From the NCBI GenBank assembly GCA_039584685.1, contig JBDGXI010000007.1, positions 9,121 to 73,120 on the forward strand: a stretch of 64,000 nt of DNA. Direction: 5' to 3'. Position 1 is the first letter of the stretch. Each line of letters starts with the position of its first letter. The stretch comes from Benthicola sp039584685 (lineage in GTDB: Bacteria; Gemmatimonadota; Gemmatimonadetes; Palauibacterales; Palauibacteraceae). The notes under the pieces were generated by a model. The model did not search any database and was not told the DNA's origin. It saw only the letters and a list, made by a program, of their open reading frames with translations. The position numbers and the translations under genes were made by a program. Positions 9,325-17,443 of the stretch are shown here, one piece after another.

Positions 9325-10622
9325 ACGAGTCCGGTGGGCGGGCGCAGCGAACCCTCGGCGCAGAGGTGAGCCTCGAGGGAACGGGGCTGCACACGGGCAG
9401 TCCCGTGCGGGCTACCCTGAAGCCCGCAGGTCCTGGAACGGGCGTGGTCTTTCGCCGAATCGATCTTGAGGACCGTCCTCTCCTCGACGCGACAGTCGAC
9501 AGTGTCGCAGGTACGTCGTGGGAAACGGTGCTGGGGCAGGGAGAGGCGCGGGTGGGAACCATCGAGCACCTTCTCGCGCCTCTGACCGTCTTCGGAATCG
9601 ACAACCTCGAGATCCTGCTCGAAGGTCCCGAGCCGCCCGCCCTCGATGGCAGCGGTCGGGACTGGTGCGCGTTGATTCGGGAGGCGGGGGTCAGGGAGCA
9701 GGAGGGCTCCCATGCGACGACGGTCACGGTCCAGGAACCTTTCATGGTTCGGGAGGGCGACTCGACGTATACGGTCGCACCGCATGACGGCTATCGGGTC
9801 ACCGCCGTGATAGACTTCGAACACCCCGCTATCGGCAGACAGTCGGTGACGGTCGAGATCGAGCCCGAGAGCTTCTGCGGCGAGATCGCTCCGGCGCGAA
9901 CATTCGGCCTCGAGAGCTGGAGGGAGATGCTCCACGCGAGGGGCCTGGCACTCGGGGCTACGTTCGAGAATACGATCGTCGCGACGGAGGACGGTCTCGC
10001 GGAAGGCACTGAGCTCAGATTCCCCGATGAGTTCGTGCGGCACAAGATTCTGGATCTCGTGGGAGATCTGGCGCTGGTCGGAGCTTCGATCCGTGGACAC
10101 ATCATCGCGGACAGGCCGAGCCACCGCGGGAACGTGGCCGTGGCTCGTCGCCTGCGGAACATGCTTGCCCGCAGCCAGGACGGTGGCCCGATCCTCGACA
10201 TCAATCGAATCCTGGAATACATACCGCACCGGTATCCATTCCTTCTTATCGACCGTGTCCTGGAGTTCGAAGGCGGAAAGCGGATTCTGGGGTTGAAGAA
10301 CGTCACGATCAATGAACCGTTCTTCCAGGGCCACTTCCCGGAGCATCCGATCATGCCGGGCGTCCTGATCGTCGAGGCTATGGCGCAGGCCGGGGGACTA
10401 CTTCTGATGAACGAATTCGACGACCCGCAGTCGAAGGTCGTCTACTTCATGTCCCTCGATGACGTCAAGTTCCGTCGCCCCGTAACGCCGGGCGACCAGC
10501 TTCTGTTCGAGCTCCGGATGCTTCAACTCAGAGGACGCACCTGTCGAATGCAGGGCGAGACCCGCGTCGGAGGCGACGTGGTTGCCGAAGCCACCATGAT
10601 GGCGAGAGTTATGGACAAATGA
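9321..10622 (+). CDS. lpxC/fabZ: LpxC-FabZ fusion: UDP-acyl-GlcNAc deacetylase and hydroxyacyl-ACP dehydratase
   Basis: Bifunctional protein of 433 residues. Residues about 8-285 are LpxC, the zinc enzyme of the committed lipid A step; zinc ligands are seen in TIEHLLA (His near 83), RHKILDLVGD (His and Asp near 240-244) and the active-site His of PSHRGN (near 267). Residues about 295-433 are FabZ, a hot-dog dehydratase, with HRYPFLLIDR and the active-site GHFPEHPIMPGVL..EAMAQ. Domain order LpxC then FabZ is the known fusion in Bacteroidota and some other phyla. It couples lipid A commitment to the supply of fatty acids. Overlaps lpxD and lpxA by 4 bases each. Confidence 0.94.
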   Translation: MNESGGRAQRTLGAEVSLEGTGLHTGSPVRATLKPAGPGTGVVFRRIDLEDRPLLDATVDSVAGTSWETVLGQGEARVGTIEHLLAPLTVFGIDNLEILLEGPEPPALDGSGRDWCALIREAGVREQEGSHATTVTVQEPFMVREGDSTYTVAPHDGYRVTAVIDFEHPAIGRQSVTVEIEPESFCGEIAPARTFGLESWREMLHARGLALGATFENTIVATEDGLAEGTELRFPDEFVRHKILDLVGDLALVGASIRGHIIADRPSHRGNVAVARRLRNMLARSQDGGPILDINRILEYIPHRYPFLLIDRVLEFEGGKRILGLKNVTINEPFFQGHFPEHPIMPGVLIVEAMAQAGGLLLMNEFDDPQSKVVYFMSLDDVKFRRPVTPGDQLLFELRMLQLRGRTCRMQGETRVGGDVVAEATMMARVMDK

Positions 10623-11416
10623 CCCACCAGCAGACCGCCGACCTCCAATCGATTCACGTAACGGCCATTGTACATCCCGAAGCTCAGATTCCGGAGTCCA
10701 CATCGGTGGGCCCGTATTCGATCATCGGCCCTGGGGTCACGATCGGGGAACGAGTGACCATTGGCTCGCACGTGCTCATCGAGCGGGACACTTCGGTGGG
10801 TGACGACACCCAGATCTTCAAGGGAGCCGTTCTCGGCACCGATCCGCAGGATCTGAAATACGCCGGCGAGGCGACCACACTCGCCGTGGGAGACCGGACG
10901 ACGATTCGGGAGTACGCCACGCTGAATCGCGGCACGAGTGACTCGGGAACGACGGTGGTCGGAGACGATTGCCTCATCATGGCATACGCCCATGTCTCGC
11001 ACGATTCACGAGTGGGCAACCACGTGATACTGGCGAATTCCGTGAATATGGGCGGGCACGTGATCATCGAGGATTGGGCGATAGTCGGCGGAGTGACTGC
11101 CGTCCATCAATTCGTGCGCATCGGGTGTCACTCGTTTGTCGGAGGCGGCTCGAGGCTGCCCCAGGACGTAGCTCCGTACGTGATGGTCGCTGGCAGTCCG
11201 TGTGCTGCCTACGGCCTGAATGTCGTCGGCCTCAGGCGGAGGGGATTCCAGAGGGCGGCGATCCGACAAATCAGGGAAGCCTACCGCCTCGTGTTTCAAT
11301 CGTCCCTGAACGTTTCCCAGGCCCTCGATCAACTCGAGGCGCGGGATGACCTCCTCCCCGAGGTCGAACATATGATCTCGTTCATCCGCTCGAGCGAGCG
11401 CGGCATCACGACATGA
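10619..11416 (+). CDS. lpxA: LpxA, UDP-N-acetylglucosamine O-acyltransferase
   Basis: First lipid A step: moves a 3-hydroxyacyl chain from ACP to UDP-GlcNAc (or a 3-amino analogue). The 265 residues are of family length. Seen: hexapeptide-repeat beta-helix (about 10-190), the catalytic His in AHVSHDSRVGN (near 124), the strand pattern VTAVHQFVRIG, and the C-terminal helical domain with GLNVVGLRRRGF. Overlaps the upstream fusion gene and the downstream oxidoreductase by ATGA. The neighbour raises the question of which UDP-sugar it uses; I cannot decide substrate or chain length from sequence alone. Confidence 0.94.
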   Translation: MTHQQTADLQSIHVTAIVHPEAQIPESTSVGPYSIIGPGVTIGERVTIGSHVLIERDTSVGDDTQIFKGAVLGTDPQDLKYAGEATTLAVGDRTTIREYATLNRGTSDSGTTVVGDDCLIMAYAHVSHDSRVGNHVILANSVNMGGHVIIEDWAIVGGVTAVHQFVRIGCHSFVGGGSRLPQDVAPYVMVAGSPCAAYGLNVVGLRRRGFQRAAIRQIREAYRLVFQSSLNVSQALDQLEARDDLLPEVEHMISFIRSSERGITT

Positions 11417-12417
11417 ACCCCCTGCGGGTCGGAGTGCTCGGGGTGGGCCGTCTCGGGTCGGCGCACGCACGGATCGTTGGCGAAATCCCGGACTGCGAGC
11501 TCGTTGGCGTGTCGGACATCGACGCCGAGCAGGCCCGGAACGTCGCGAGTCGGCTGTCCGTGGAGGTGCTCGATGCATCTGATCTGGCCAACCGGTGTGA
11601 TGCGGTGGTCGTCGCCGTCACCACGTCCGCCCACCATTCGGTCGCTCGCATGGCGCTCGAAGCCGGCTGCCATGTTCTGGTTGAGAAGCCGCTCACTCCG
11701 ACTCTGGCTGAAGCAGACGACCTGGTCCAAACAGCGGACCGACTGGGCCTATTCCTGGCCGTCGGTCATGTCGAACGTTTCAACTCGGCCATCCGCGAGC
11801 TTCGCCCGCACTTGCGAGACCCCCGGTACATAGCATCGCAGCGCCTCGCTGTATTCCAGCCTCGCGGAACTGACGTTCCGGTGATGCTGGATCTGATGAT
11901 CCACGATATCGACCTGGTCCTCGGTCTTGTCGACAGTCCGGTCGAGTCCGTTGATGCGGTGGGTATTCCCGTACTGACCGACTCGGTTGACATGGCGAGC
12001 GCCCGGATTCGATTCGCCAACGGCGCGTGCGCCGACATCAGCGCGAGCCGGGTCTCCACCGAACGCACCCGGGCCCTGAGGCTGTTCCAGCCGTCTGGCT
12101 ACTTCAGCCTCGACCTGGCGAGCGGGGAAGGCGAGTATCTTCGACGGCGTGACGGGATAGAGTTGGAGGATCTCGCCCGAAGGCGTGACTTCGGGCAAGT
12201 GTCTCTGGCGGACATCGTGGAGCGCGTGCCCATTCGTGGAGATGGCGCCGAACCGCTTCGCCTGGAGCTGGAAGCGTTCCTCAGCGCGGTGCGCGGGACG
12301 GGAGGCGCGAGCGTATCGGCGGCCGAAGGACGAGCAGCTCTGGAGATAGCCCTGCGAATCGAGAACGAGATCGAGGGATCGGCCTATGTCTCTGCACAAG
12401 ATCCGCGAGGAACGTAA
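11413..12417 (+). CDS. Gfo/Idh/MocA family NAD(P)-dependent oxidoreductase in the lipid A operon
   Basis: A 334-residue dehydrogenase. Seen: Rossmann nucleotide-binding GVLGVGRLGSAHAR (about 5-18), the family motif VEKPLT (near 95-100), and a C-terminal alpha/beta substrate domain with LMIHDIDL (near 158-165). Its place between lpxA and lpxB suggests it acts on a UDP-sugar. The known model is GnnA, which oxidises UDP-GlcNAc at C3 so that GnnB can aminate it, giving lipid A with amide-linked chains. No GnnB-type aminotransferase is in this window, so that role is inference. Overlaps lpxA by 4 bases and the next small gene by 32. Confidence 0.85.
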   Translation: MNPLRVGVLGVGRLGSAHARIVGEIPDCELVGVSDIDAEQARNVASRLSVEVLDASDLANRCDAVVVAVTTSAHHSVARMALEAGCHVLVEKPLTPTLAEADDLVQTADRLGLFLAVGHVERFNSAIRELRPHLRDPRYIASQRLAVFQPRGTDVPVMLDLMIHDIDLVLGLVDSPVESVDAVGIPVLTDSVDMASARIRFANGACADISASRVSTERTRALRLFQPSGYFSLDLASGEGEYLRRRDGIELEDLARRRDFGQVSLADIVERVPIRGDGAEPLRLELEAFLSAVRGTGGASVSAAEGRAALEIALRIENEIEGSAYVSAQDPRGT

Positions 12418-12520
12418 GAAGCTGGGATCCGGGGCCAAGCGTGGTCCGCGGACCGTGACCCTCGTGATCCTCCTGATCCTGGTGATTCTGCTTATGGGCT
12501 ACCTGAATCGGTTTGTCTAG
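12386..12520 (+). CDS. 44-residue single-pass membrane peptide, unknown
   Basis: Short frame of 44 codons starting ATG at 12386 inside the end of the oxidoreductase gene and ending TAG at 12520, which overlaps the lpxB start. The N-terminal 20 residues are basic (REERKK, AKRGPR) and the next about 19 are a clean hydrophobic helix (VTLVILLILVILLMG), followed by YLNRFV. This is the pattern of an N-in membrane anchor. It fills the otherwise empty 95 bases between its neighbours, which supports it as a real gene. I do not recognise the family. An upstream GAGG near 12373 could serve as ribosome binding site. Confidence 0.6.
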   Translation: MSLHKIREERKKLGSGAKRGPRTVTLVILLILVILLMGYLNRFV

Positions 12521-13619
12521 CCGAGCGGTCTTTCTGGCGGCGGGCGAACAGTCGGGTGACCTGCACGGCGCGGAACTCGCCCGGGAGCTGAAGCTGCGCA
12601 TGCCGGACGTGCGCCTGTACGGCCTGGGCGGGAGCTTGATGGCCGCGGAGGGCGTCGAGCTGCTGGCCGATCTGGATCGGCTGGCGGTCCTGGGCTTCTC
12701 AGAGGTCGTGCGCCACCTGCCCGACCTCGCGAGACTGCGGAGGGAGGTCCGGCGCTTCCTGATCGAGAACGCCATCGATCTCCTCGTGCCGATCGACTAC
12801 CCAGGGTTCAACCTGCCCCTGGCGAGGTTCGCTCGCCGCAATGGAATCCGCGTTCTCTACTACATTGCCCCGCAGGTCTGGGCATGGCACGAATCCCGGG
12901 CTCGAAAGCTGGGTGAAGACGCAGACCTCGTATGTGTCGTCCTTCCCTTCGAAGCCGAGCGACTCGACCGCTGGGGGGTGCGCACCCGCTTCGTGGGTCA
13001 CCCTCTCCTGGATCGTGCTACTTCCTCGGCACCGACGGTGGAGGATCCAAAGCATCCCCGGCTGGGGATCTTCCCCGGCTCCCGAGTGCAGGAGGTGAGG
13101 CGCCTGCTTCCCACATTCCTCGAGGCCGGGCACATGCTTTGCGACCGTTTGCCTGACCTCGAGATCCAGGTGGCGCAGGCACGGGACCTTCCTGCCGACA
13201 CGTACCAAGGTCTGGGCGATGCGCGACTGGTAGATCCAGCGACGGCGCTGCGCACGGCGGACGCGGCGATCACGAAATCCGGCACCATCACTCTGCAACT
13301 GGCGTTGGCCGGGGTCCCCATGGTGGTGGCGTACAGGGTGAGTCCGATCACCTATACGATCGCGCGCCGCCTGGTCAGAGTCGACCACATATCGCTTGTC
13401 AATCTGGTCGCCGGACGGCGGGTCGTTCCCGAGTTCATCCAGGGCGAAGCGACCCCGACCGCTATCGCCGCACGCGTGGCGAGCCTGCTCGACCCGGAGG
13501 CGCGCGAGCGATGCGAGCAGGTGGAGGGTCTGGGGGAGGTGCGAGATCGTCTCGGGGCTCCCGGCGCAGCCGGGAGGGTCGCGGATGAGTGCGTTCTCCT
13601 GCTGTCGGGACGGAGCTGA
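12513..13619 (+). CDS. lpxB: LpxB, lipid-A-disaccharide synthase
   Basis: GT19 glycosyltransferase of 368 residues joining UDP-diacylglucosamine and lipid X to the lipid A disaccharide at the inner membrane. Seen: the N-terminal AAGEQSGDLHGA (about 10-21; family GE.SGD.HGA), PQVWAWHESR (about 122-131), GIFPGSRVQEVRR (GSR motif), and the Ala-rich donor-binding ATALRTADAAITKSGTITLQLAL. The start is TTG 12513, whose codon overlaps the micro-peptide end; the next in-frame start would cut the nucleotide-binding strand. A DUF374 protein gene follows 2 bases later. Confidence 0.92.
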   Translation: MSSRAVFLAAGEQSGDLHGAELARELKLRMPDVRLYGLGGSLMAAEGVELLADLDRLAVLGFSEVVRHLPDLARLRREVRRFLIENAIDLLVPIDYPGFNLPLARFARRNGIRVLYYIAPQVWAWHESRARKLGEDADLVCVVLPFEAERLDRWGVRTRFVGHPLLDRATSSAPTVEDPKHPRLGIFPGSRVQEVRRLLPTFLEAGHMLCDRLPDLEIQVAQARDLPADTYQGLGDARLVDPATALRTADAAITKSGTITLQLALAGVPMVVAYRVSPITYTIARRLVRVDHISLVNLVAGRRVVPEFIQGEATPTAIAARVASLLDPEARERCEQVEGLGEVRDRLGAPGAAGRVADECVLLLSGRS

Positions 13620-13621
13620 CC

Positions 13622-14287
13622 GTGAAGCCCGACCCCGCTCTGCTGGCCGCCACACACCTGGGGCCCCACTTCCTGACCGCCCTCGGGCGCTCCTGGCGGT
13701 TCCGCCAGGTCGACGCGAAGGGTGACCGCGTCGATACCCGCCACCGGGCCGGGGCTGCGATCTACGCCCTGTGGCATTCCCAGCAGCTGCCTCTCACGCT
13801 CAGGCACCGAAATGAGAACGTCGCGGTCATCGTCAGCCAGCACCGGGACGGAGAGATCATCTCCCGCATGGTCCGGGGTATCGGCTACCGCACGATCCGC
13901 GGTTCGAGTACGCGCGGCGGATCTGCCGCTCTTCACGAATTCGTGCGAGCAGCCTCGGAAGGACACCCTCTGGCGATTACCACGGACGGCCCCCAGGGGC
14001 CGGCCCGGCAATGCAAACCGGGAGCGATCCTGGCCGCGTCTCGGACCGGCCTGCCGATCGTGCCGGCGGCGGCGGCTCCGGTCCGAGCGTGGACGTTCGA
14101 CAGCTGGGACCGGTTCTGCCTGCCGAGGCCCGGGTCGATCGTCTATCTGACGTACGGGGACCCGATCGCCGTCCCCTCGGACCTGACTGACGAGTCAGTC
14201 GCCGAATGGCGGATCAGGGTCGCCCTGTCTCAACAGGAAGCCACGGAAGTGGTCGAGAAGGCCGCGGCGCGGGCGAGGAACGAGTAA
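13622..14287 (+). CDS. DUF374 family protein, putative lysophospholipid/lipid A acyltransferase
   Basis: 221-residue protein of the DUF374 family, related to LPLAT acyltransferases. Seen: the acyltransferase-like His motif ALWHSQQLPL (near 47-56), a glycine-rich RGSSTRGGSAAL segment and TDGPQGPARQCKPGA (near 122-136), which is the family signature. GTG 13622 has GGAG 6 bases upstream; starting inside lpxB would add 11 residues. Between lpxB and lpxK it most likely acylates a lipid A precursor in place of an LpxL-type enzyme, but this is inference from position. No signal peptide or clear membrane span; probably peripheral on the inner membrane. Confidence 0.8.
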   Translation: MKPDPALLAATHLGPHFLTALGRSWRFRQVDAKGDRVDTRHRAGAAIYALWHSQQLPLTLRHRNENVAVIVSQHRDGEIISRMVRGIGYRTIRGSSTRGGSAALHEFVRAASEGHPLAITTDGPQGPARQCKPGAILAASRTGLPIVPAAAAPVRAWTFDSWDRFCLPRPGSIVYLTYGDPIAVPSDLTDESVAEWRIRVALSQQEATEVVEKAAARARNE

Positions 14288-14288
14288 C

Positions 14289-15374
14289 TTGAATCCCGTC
14301 GCTGCGCTGGCTCGAAGCGTCGAGGCGCACGTACGACAGGCGTGGGCCGAGCGGCCGGGCGGAGCCCTGCGACTCGCCGCTGCCGGCTTCGCCACCGCAG
14401 CGGGAGTACGCAACCTCCTGTACGATTCGGGAGTCCTGGCCAGTCGCCAGGCGCCGGTGCCGATCGTCTCGGTGGGGGGACTCACGGTCGGCGGATCGGG
14501 GAAGACCCCGATCACGGCGGACATCGCTGCGCGGCTGAGCGCAGCGGGAATTCCGACGGCCGTCGTGACCCACGGCTTCGTGGACGAGATGGACGTGCAT
14601 CGAAAGCTCTCTCCCGAGTGCCGGGTGTACGGAGGTTCGGATCGTCTGCAGTTGGCGACGATGGCAGCGGAGGAAGGGGCTCGGCTCGTCATCCTCGATT
14701 CCGGCTTCCAGCACCGACGCCTGCACCGGGACCTGGACATCCTGGCAGTCGACGAGCGGACCCTCGGTCTCCGGCTGGCTCATCTCCCCGCGGGACCGTA
14801 CCGGGAGGGCCTGGAGTCGTTGGCACGAGCCGACGTGGTCGTGAGGGTTAGACGTGACCTTCCGGAATCGGACGGGCCACGCGAGGCGATGTCGTCGGGG
14901 CCGGCCGCCGGTCGATCTCTGGCGGACCGTCTGGCTGAGCTACCCGGATCGCCGCCTTTCGTGGCGGCCCGCATTCGACCGGGCTCCGTGGTGGCCGCGA
15001 ACGAGGCCGCTCGAGGCGTGCCTGACCCTACCCCGGCCCTCGCCGTGGCGGGCATCATGTGGCCCGAGGTATTCTTTGCGCAGGCGAAGATGGCCACCGC
15101 GAGCGTGCGCGAGTCCGTAGCCCTTGCCGATCATGCTCGCTTCGGAGATGCCCTGGCCGACTTCCTGCGAAAGCGAGCCGGCGAGTCGGGAATCATCTGC
15201 ACGCTCAAGGATGCGATGAAACTGGTGCGAGCAGTCGGCGACGACGTGCCCGTCTGGTACCTCTCTGAAGAGGTCGAGTGGGAGCGAGCGGACGCGACGC
15301 CGATCCCCGTCCGGGCGGCTCTGGCTCTCGTCTCCACGCAGGCTCACGACCCTGACCGCGAAGGCAAATCATGA
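14289..15374 (+). CDS. lpxK: LpxK, tetraacyldisaccharide 4'-kinase
   Basis: Phosphorylates the lipid A disaccharide at the 4' position. The 361-residue protein has the LpxK Walker A VGGSGKTP (about 67-74), the SRGYG-like THGF turn, and the DSGFQHRRL segment near residue 136 that corresponds to the family's DDG.QH. The first Asp is kept and the second is Ser here. The ..RPAGPLRE-like block LPAGPYREGLESL follows. The start is TTG 14289, two bases past the DUF374 stop, with GAGG 10 bases upstream. The region between the Walker motif and DSGFQH is shorter than in most LpxK. Overlaps nadB by ATGA. Confidence 0.88.
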   Translation: MNPVAALARSVEAHVRQAWAERPGGALRLAAAGFATAAGVRNLLYDSGVLASRQAPVPIVSVGGLTVGGSGKTPITADIAARLSAAGIPTAVVTHGFVDEMDVHRKLSPECRVYGGSDRLQLATMAAEEGARLVILDSGFQHRRLHRDLDILAVDERTLGLRLAHLPAGPYREGLESLARADVVVRVRRDLPESDGPREAMSSGPAAGRSLADRLAELPGSPPFVAARIRPGSVVAANEAARGVPDPTPALAVAGIMWPEVFFAQAKMATASVRESVALADHARFGDALADFLRKRAGESGIICTLKDAMKLVRAVGDDVPVWYLSEEVEWERADATPIPVRAALALVSTQAHDPDREGKS

Positions 15375-16951
15375 GCGCGCCCCAGAGAATGCGTACCGAG
15401 ATTCTCGTCGTGGGATCGGGAATCGCGGGCCTCACGTTCGCGCTCAAGGCATCGCGCTACGCAGACGTCCTGGTCGTTACAAAGAAGGAGCGACTCGAGT
15501 CGAACACGAACTACGCGCAGGGAGGCGTGGCTGCCGTGTTTGCGCCCGACGACTCGCCCGAGCTGCATGTGGTCGACACGCTGGTCGCGGGAGCCGGGCT
15601 GTGTCATCGTCGCGCGGTGGAAGAGCTGGCGCGTGAGGGCCCCGAGCGAGTTCGGGAGCTCATCGACTGGGGCGTTCAGTTCAGCAGGGAAGACGGGCGC
15701 GTGGCCCTCGGCCGCGAGGCGGGACACAGCGTGAGGCGGATTCTCCATGCCGCGGACCTGACCGGCCAGGAGATAGAACGTGCACTTCTGGCGGCCGTAG
15801 CGGCGGAGCCGAGGATTACTCTGCTGGAGGATCACTTCGTCTGGTCGCTGGCCACCGCTACAGACCCGACCGGGACCCGCGTTCGGTGCGCTGGCGCACT
15901 CGTCCTCGATGTGCACGAGGCCTGCTGGAAGACGATCGACGCCAGGGCGGTGATGCTGGCGGCTGGAGGGACAGGATACCTGTATCGCCATACCACGAAC
16001 CCGGACATCGCGACAGGAGACGGTATCGCCCTGGGGTACGCGGCCGGCGCCGCCGTCGCGAACCTCGAGTTCGTCCAGTTCCACCCCACGGCCATGTACC
16101 CGGCCGAGGCGCGAGCCCAGCTCGTATCCGAAGCAGTTCGCGGCGAGGGCGCCGTGCTCCGGACGCGGGTGGGCAGAGAGTTCATGCCGGACTATCACCC
16201 GGCGGGCTCACTCGCCCCCCGTGACGTCGTGGCGCGGGCGTGCGACGCCGAAATGAAGAAGTCGGGTGACTCGTTCGTATTGCTCGATCTCACCTCTATC
16301 GCCCCCGACGTAGTCGAGCGGCGCTTTCCGAATATCGTTCGGGAGTGTTCTGAACGGGGAATCGACCTGCCGGGTGATCCCATTCCGGTCGTCCCGGCCG
16401 CACACTACCAGTGTGGAGGCCTGCTGGCAGACTGGGACGGGCGCACGTCACTCACCGGTCTGTACGCCGCCGGCGAGATCGCGTGCACGGGAGTACATGG
16501 GGCCAATAGACTTGCCTCGAACTCTCTGCTCGAAGCGGTGGTTTACGCGCACAGGGCTTCCGTCCGACTGGCCTCCGATCTTCGGACGCTCCCCGAGATT
16601 CCGGGGGCAGATTGGCGGCTTCCGAATCTCCGCACCGCCGGAGAGGACGCGGGCGACGTGGAACGACGGATCCGCGATCTCATGTGGGAAAACGTCGGTA
16701 TCGTACGATCCGACGATCGACTGGAGGCCGCCAGGGCAGAGATCGACCTTCTCTCCAGTCGATTCCTCGGCCGCGACGGCACGGGGCCGGGGGCCATGCA
16801 TACGCGCCAGGTCGAGTTCATGCGCGACGTATCCGCGCTGGTCGTGCGGTGCGCCCAGCGGCGCCGCGAGAGTCGCGGCCTGCACTTCACCGAGAGTCAT
16901 CCGCGGCGAGACAACGAGCACTTCCTGAGAGACACGGTGCTGGCCCGATGA
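15371..16951 (+). CDS. nadB: NadB, L-aspartate oxidase
   Basis: FAD enzyme of 526 residues that oxidises L-aspartate to iminoaspartate, the first step of de novo NAD synthesis. Seen: FAD-binding GSGIAGLTFALKAS (about 16-29), the GGVAAV motif, EFVQFHPTAMYP (near 233-244), the Arg-rich REGAVLRT-like region, HYQCGG (near 345) and the C-terminal helical domain. The family difference from succinate dehydrogenase subunit A (no covalent-FAD His, TNYAQGG motif) is visible. Start ATG 15371 overlaps the lpxK stop. nadA and nadC are not nearby, so the gene seems carried along in the envelope operon. Confidence 0.93.
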   Translation: MSAPQRMRTEILVVGSGIAGLTFALKASRYADVLVVTKKERLESNTNYAQGGVAAVFAPDDSPELHVVDTLVAGAGLCHRRAVEELAREGPERVRELIDWGVQFSREDGRVALGREAGHSVRRILHAADLTGQEIERALLAAVAAEPRITLLEDHFVWSLATATDPTGTRVRCAGALVLDVHEACWKTIDARAVMLAAGGTGYLYRHTTNPDIATGDGIALGYAAGAAVANLEFVQFHPTAMYPAEARAQLVSEAVRGEGAVLRTRVGREFMPDYHPAGSLAPRDVVARACDAEMKKSGDSFVLLDLTSIAPDVVERRFPNIVRECSERGIDLPGDPIPVVPAAHYQCGGLLADWDGRTSLTGLYAAGEIACTGVHGANRLASNSLLEAVVYAHRASVRLASDLRTLPEIPGADWRLPNLRTAGEDAGDVERRIRDLMWENVGIVRSDDRLEAARAEIDLLSSRFLGRDGTGPGAMHTRQVEFMRDVSALVVRCAQRRRESRGLHFTESHPRRDNEHFLRDTVLAR

Positions 16952-16967
16952 GCCGTGCAAGCGCTCG

Positions 16968-17441
16968 ATGAGATTGCTCGTGCTTGCCATAGGGACGCCC
17001 CGGGATCCTCACATGGCCTCGCTGATCCGGGACTACGAATCCCGGGCCGGCCGGTATTTCCGTTTCGAAGCGTTCGAAGTGACGGCGGCGGCCGGAGGTG
17101 ACTGCTCGGCCGCGCAGGTGCGGGCGCGAGAAGCGGAGAGCCTTCGAAAACGGCTACCCGCCGGGCTCAAGACCTGGGCCCTCACGCGAGATGGAACGGA
17201 AGCCAGTTCCCAGGATCTGGCCGACATGCTCGCCAACATGGCGACCTACAGTCACCCGGGCGTCGCGTTCTTGATTGGAGGGGCGTTCGGACTGGACCCA
17301 GTGCTGGTTCGCGAGTGCTCTCGGCGAATCTCGCTCTCTCGCATGACCTTGCCTCACGACATGGCGCGGCTCGTACTTACCGAGCAGATCTATCGTGCCG
17401 GCACGATCGCGCGCGGGCAGCCGTATCACAAAGGAGGATGA
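16968..17441 (+). CDS. rlmH: RlmH, 23S rRNA pseudouridine-1915 N3-methyltransferase
   Basis: SPOUT methyltransferase of 157 residues modifying pseudouridine 1915 in helix 69 of 23S rRNA. Seen: start MRLLVLAIG, the SAM-binding knot loop FLIGGAFGLDP (near 101-111), LSRMTLPHDMARLVLTEQIYRA and the end motif G.PYHKGG, all hallmarks of the family and at normal length. ATG 16968 is 16 bases after the nadB stop. A second ATG at 16948 is in another frame and opens only a 7-codon frame. Its stop overlaps the downstream methyltransferase region (AAGGAGGATGA). Confidence 0.95.
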   Translation: MRLLVLAIGTPRDPHMASLIRDYESRAGRYFRFEAFEVTAAAGGDCSAAQVRAREAESLRKRLPAGLKTWALTRDGTEASSQDLADMLANMATYSHPGVAFLIGGAFGLDPVLVRECSRRISLSRMTLPHDMARLVLTEQIYRAGTIARGQPYHKGG

Positions 17442-17443
17442 CG

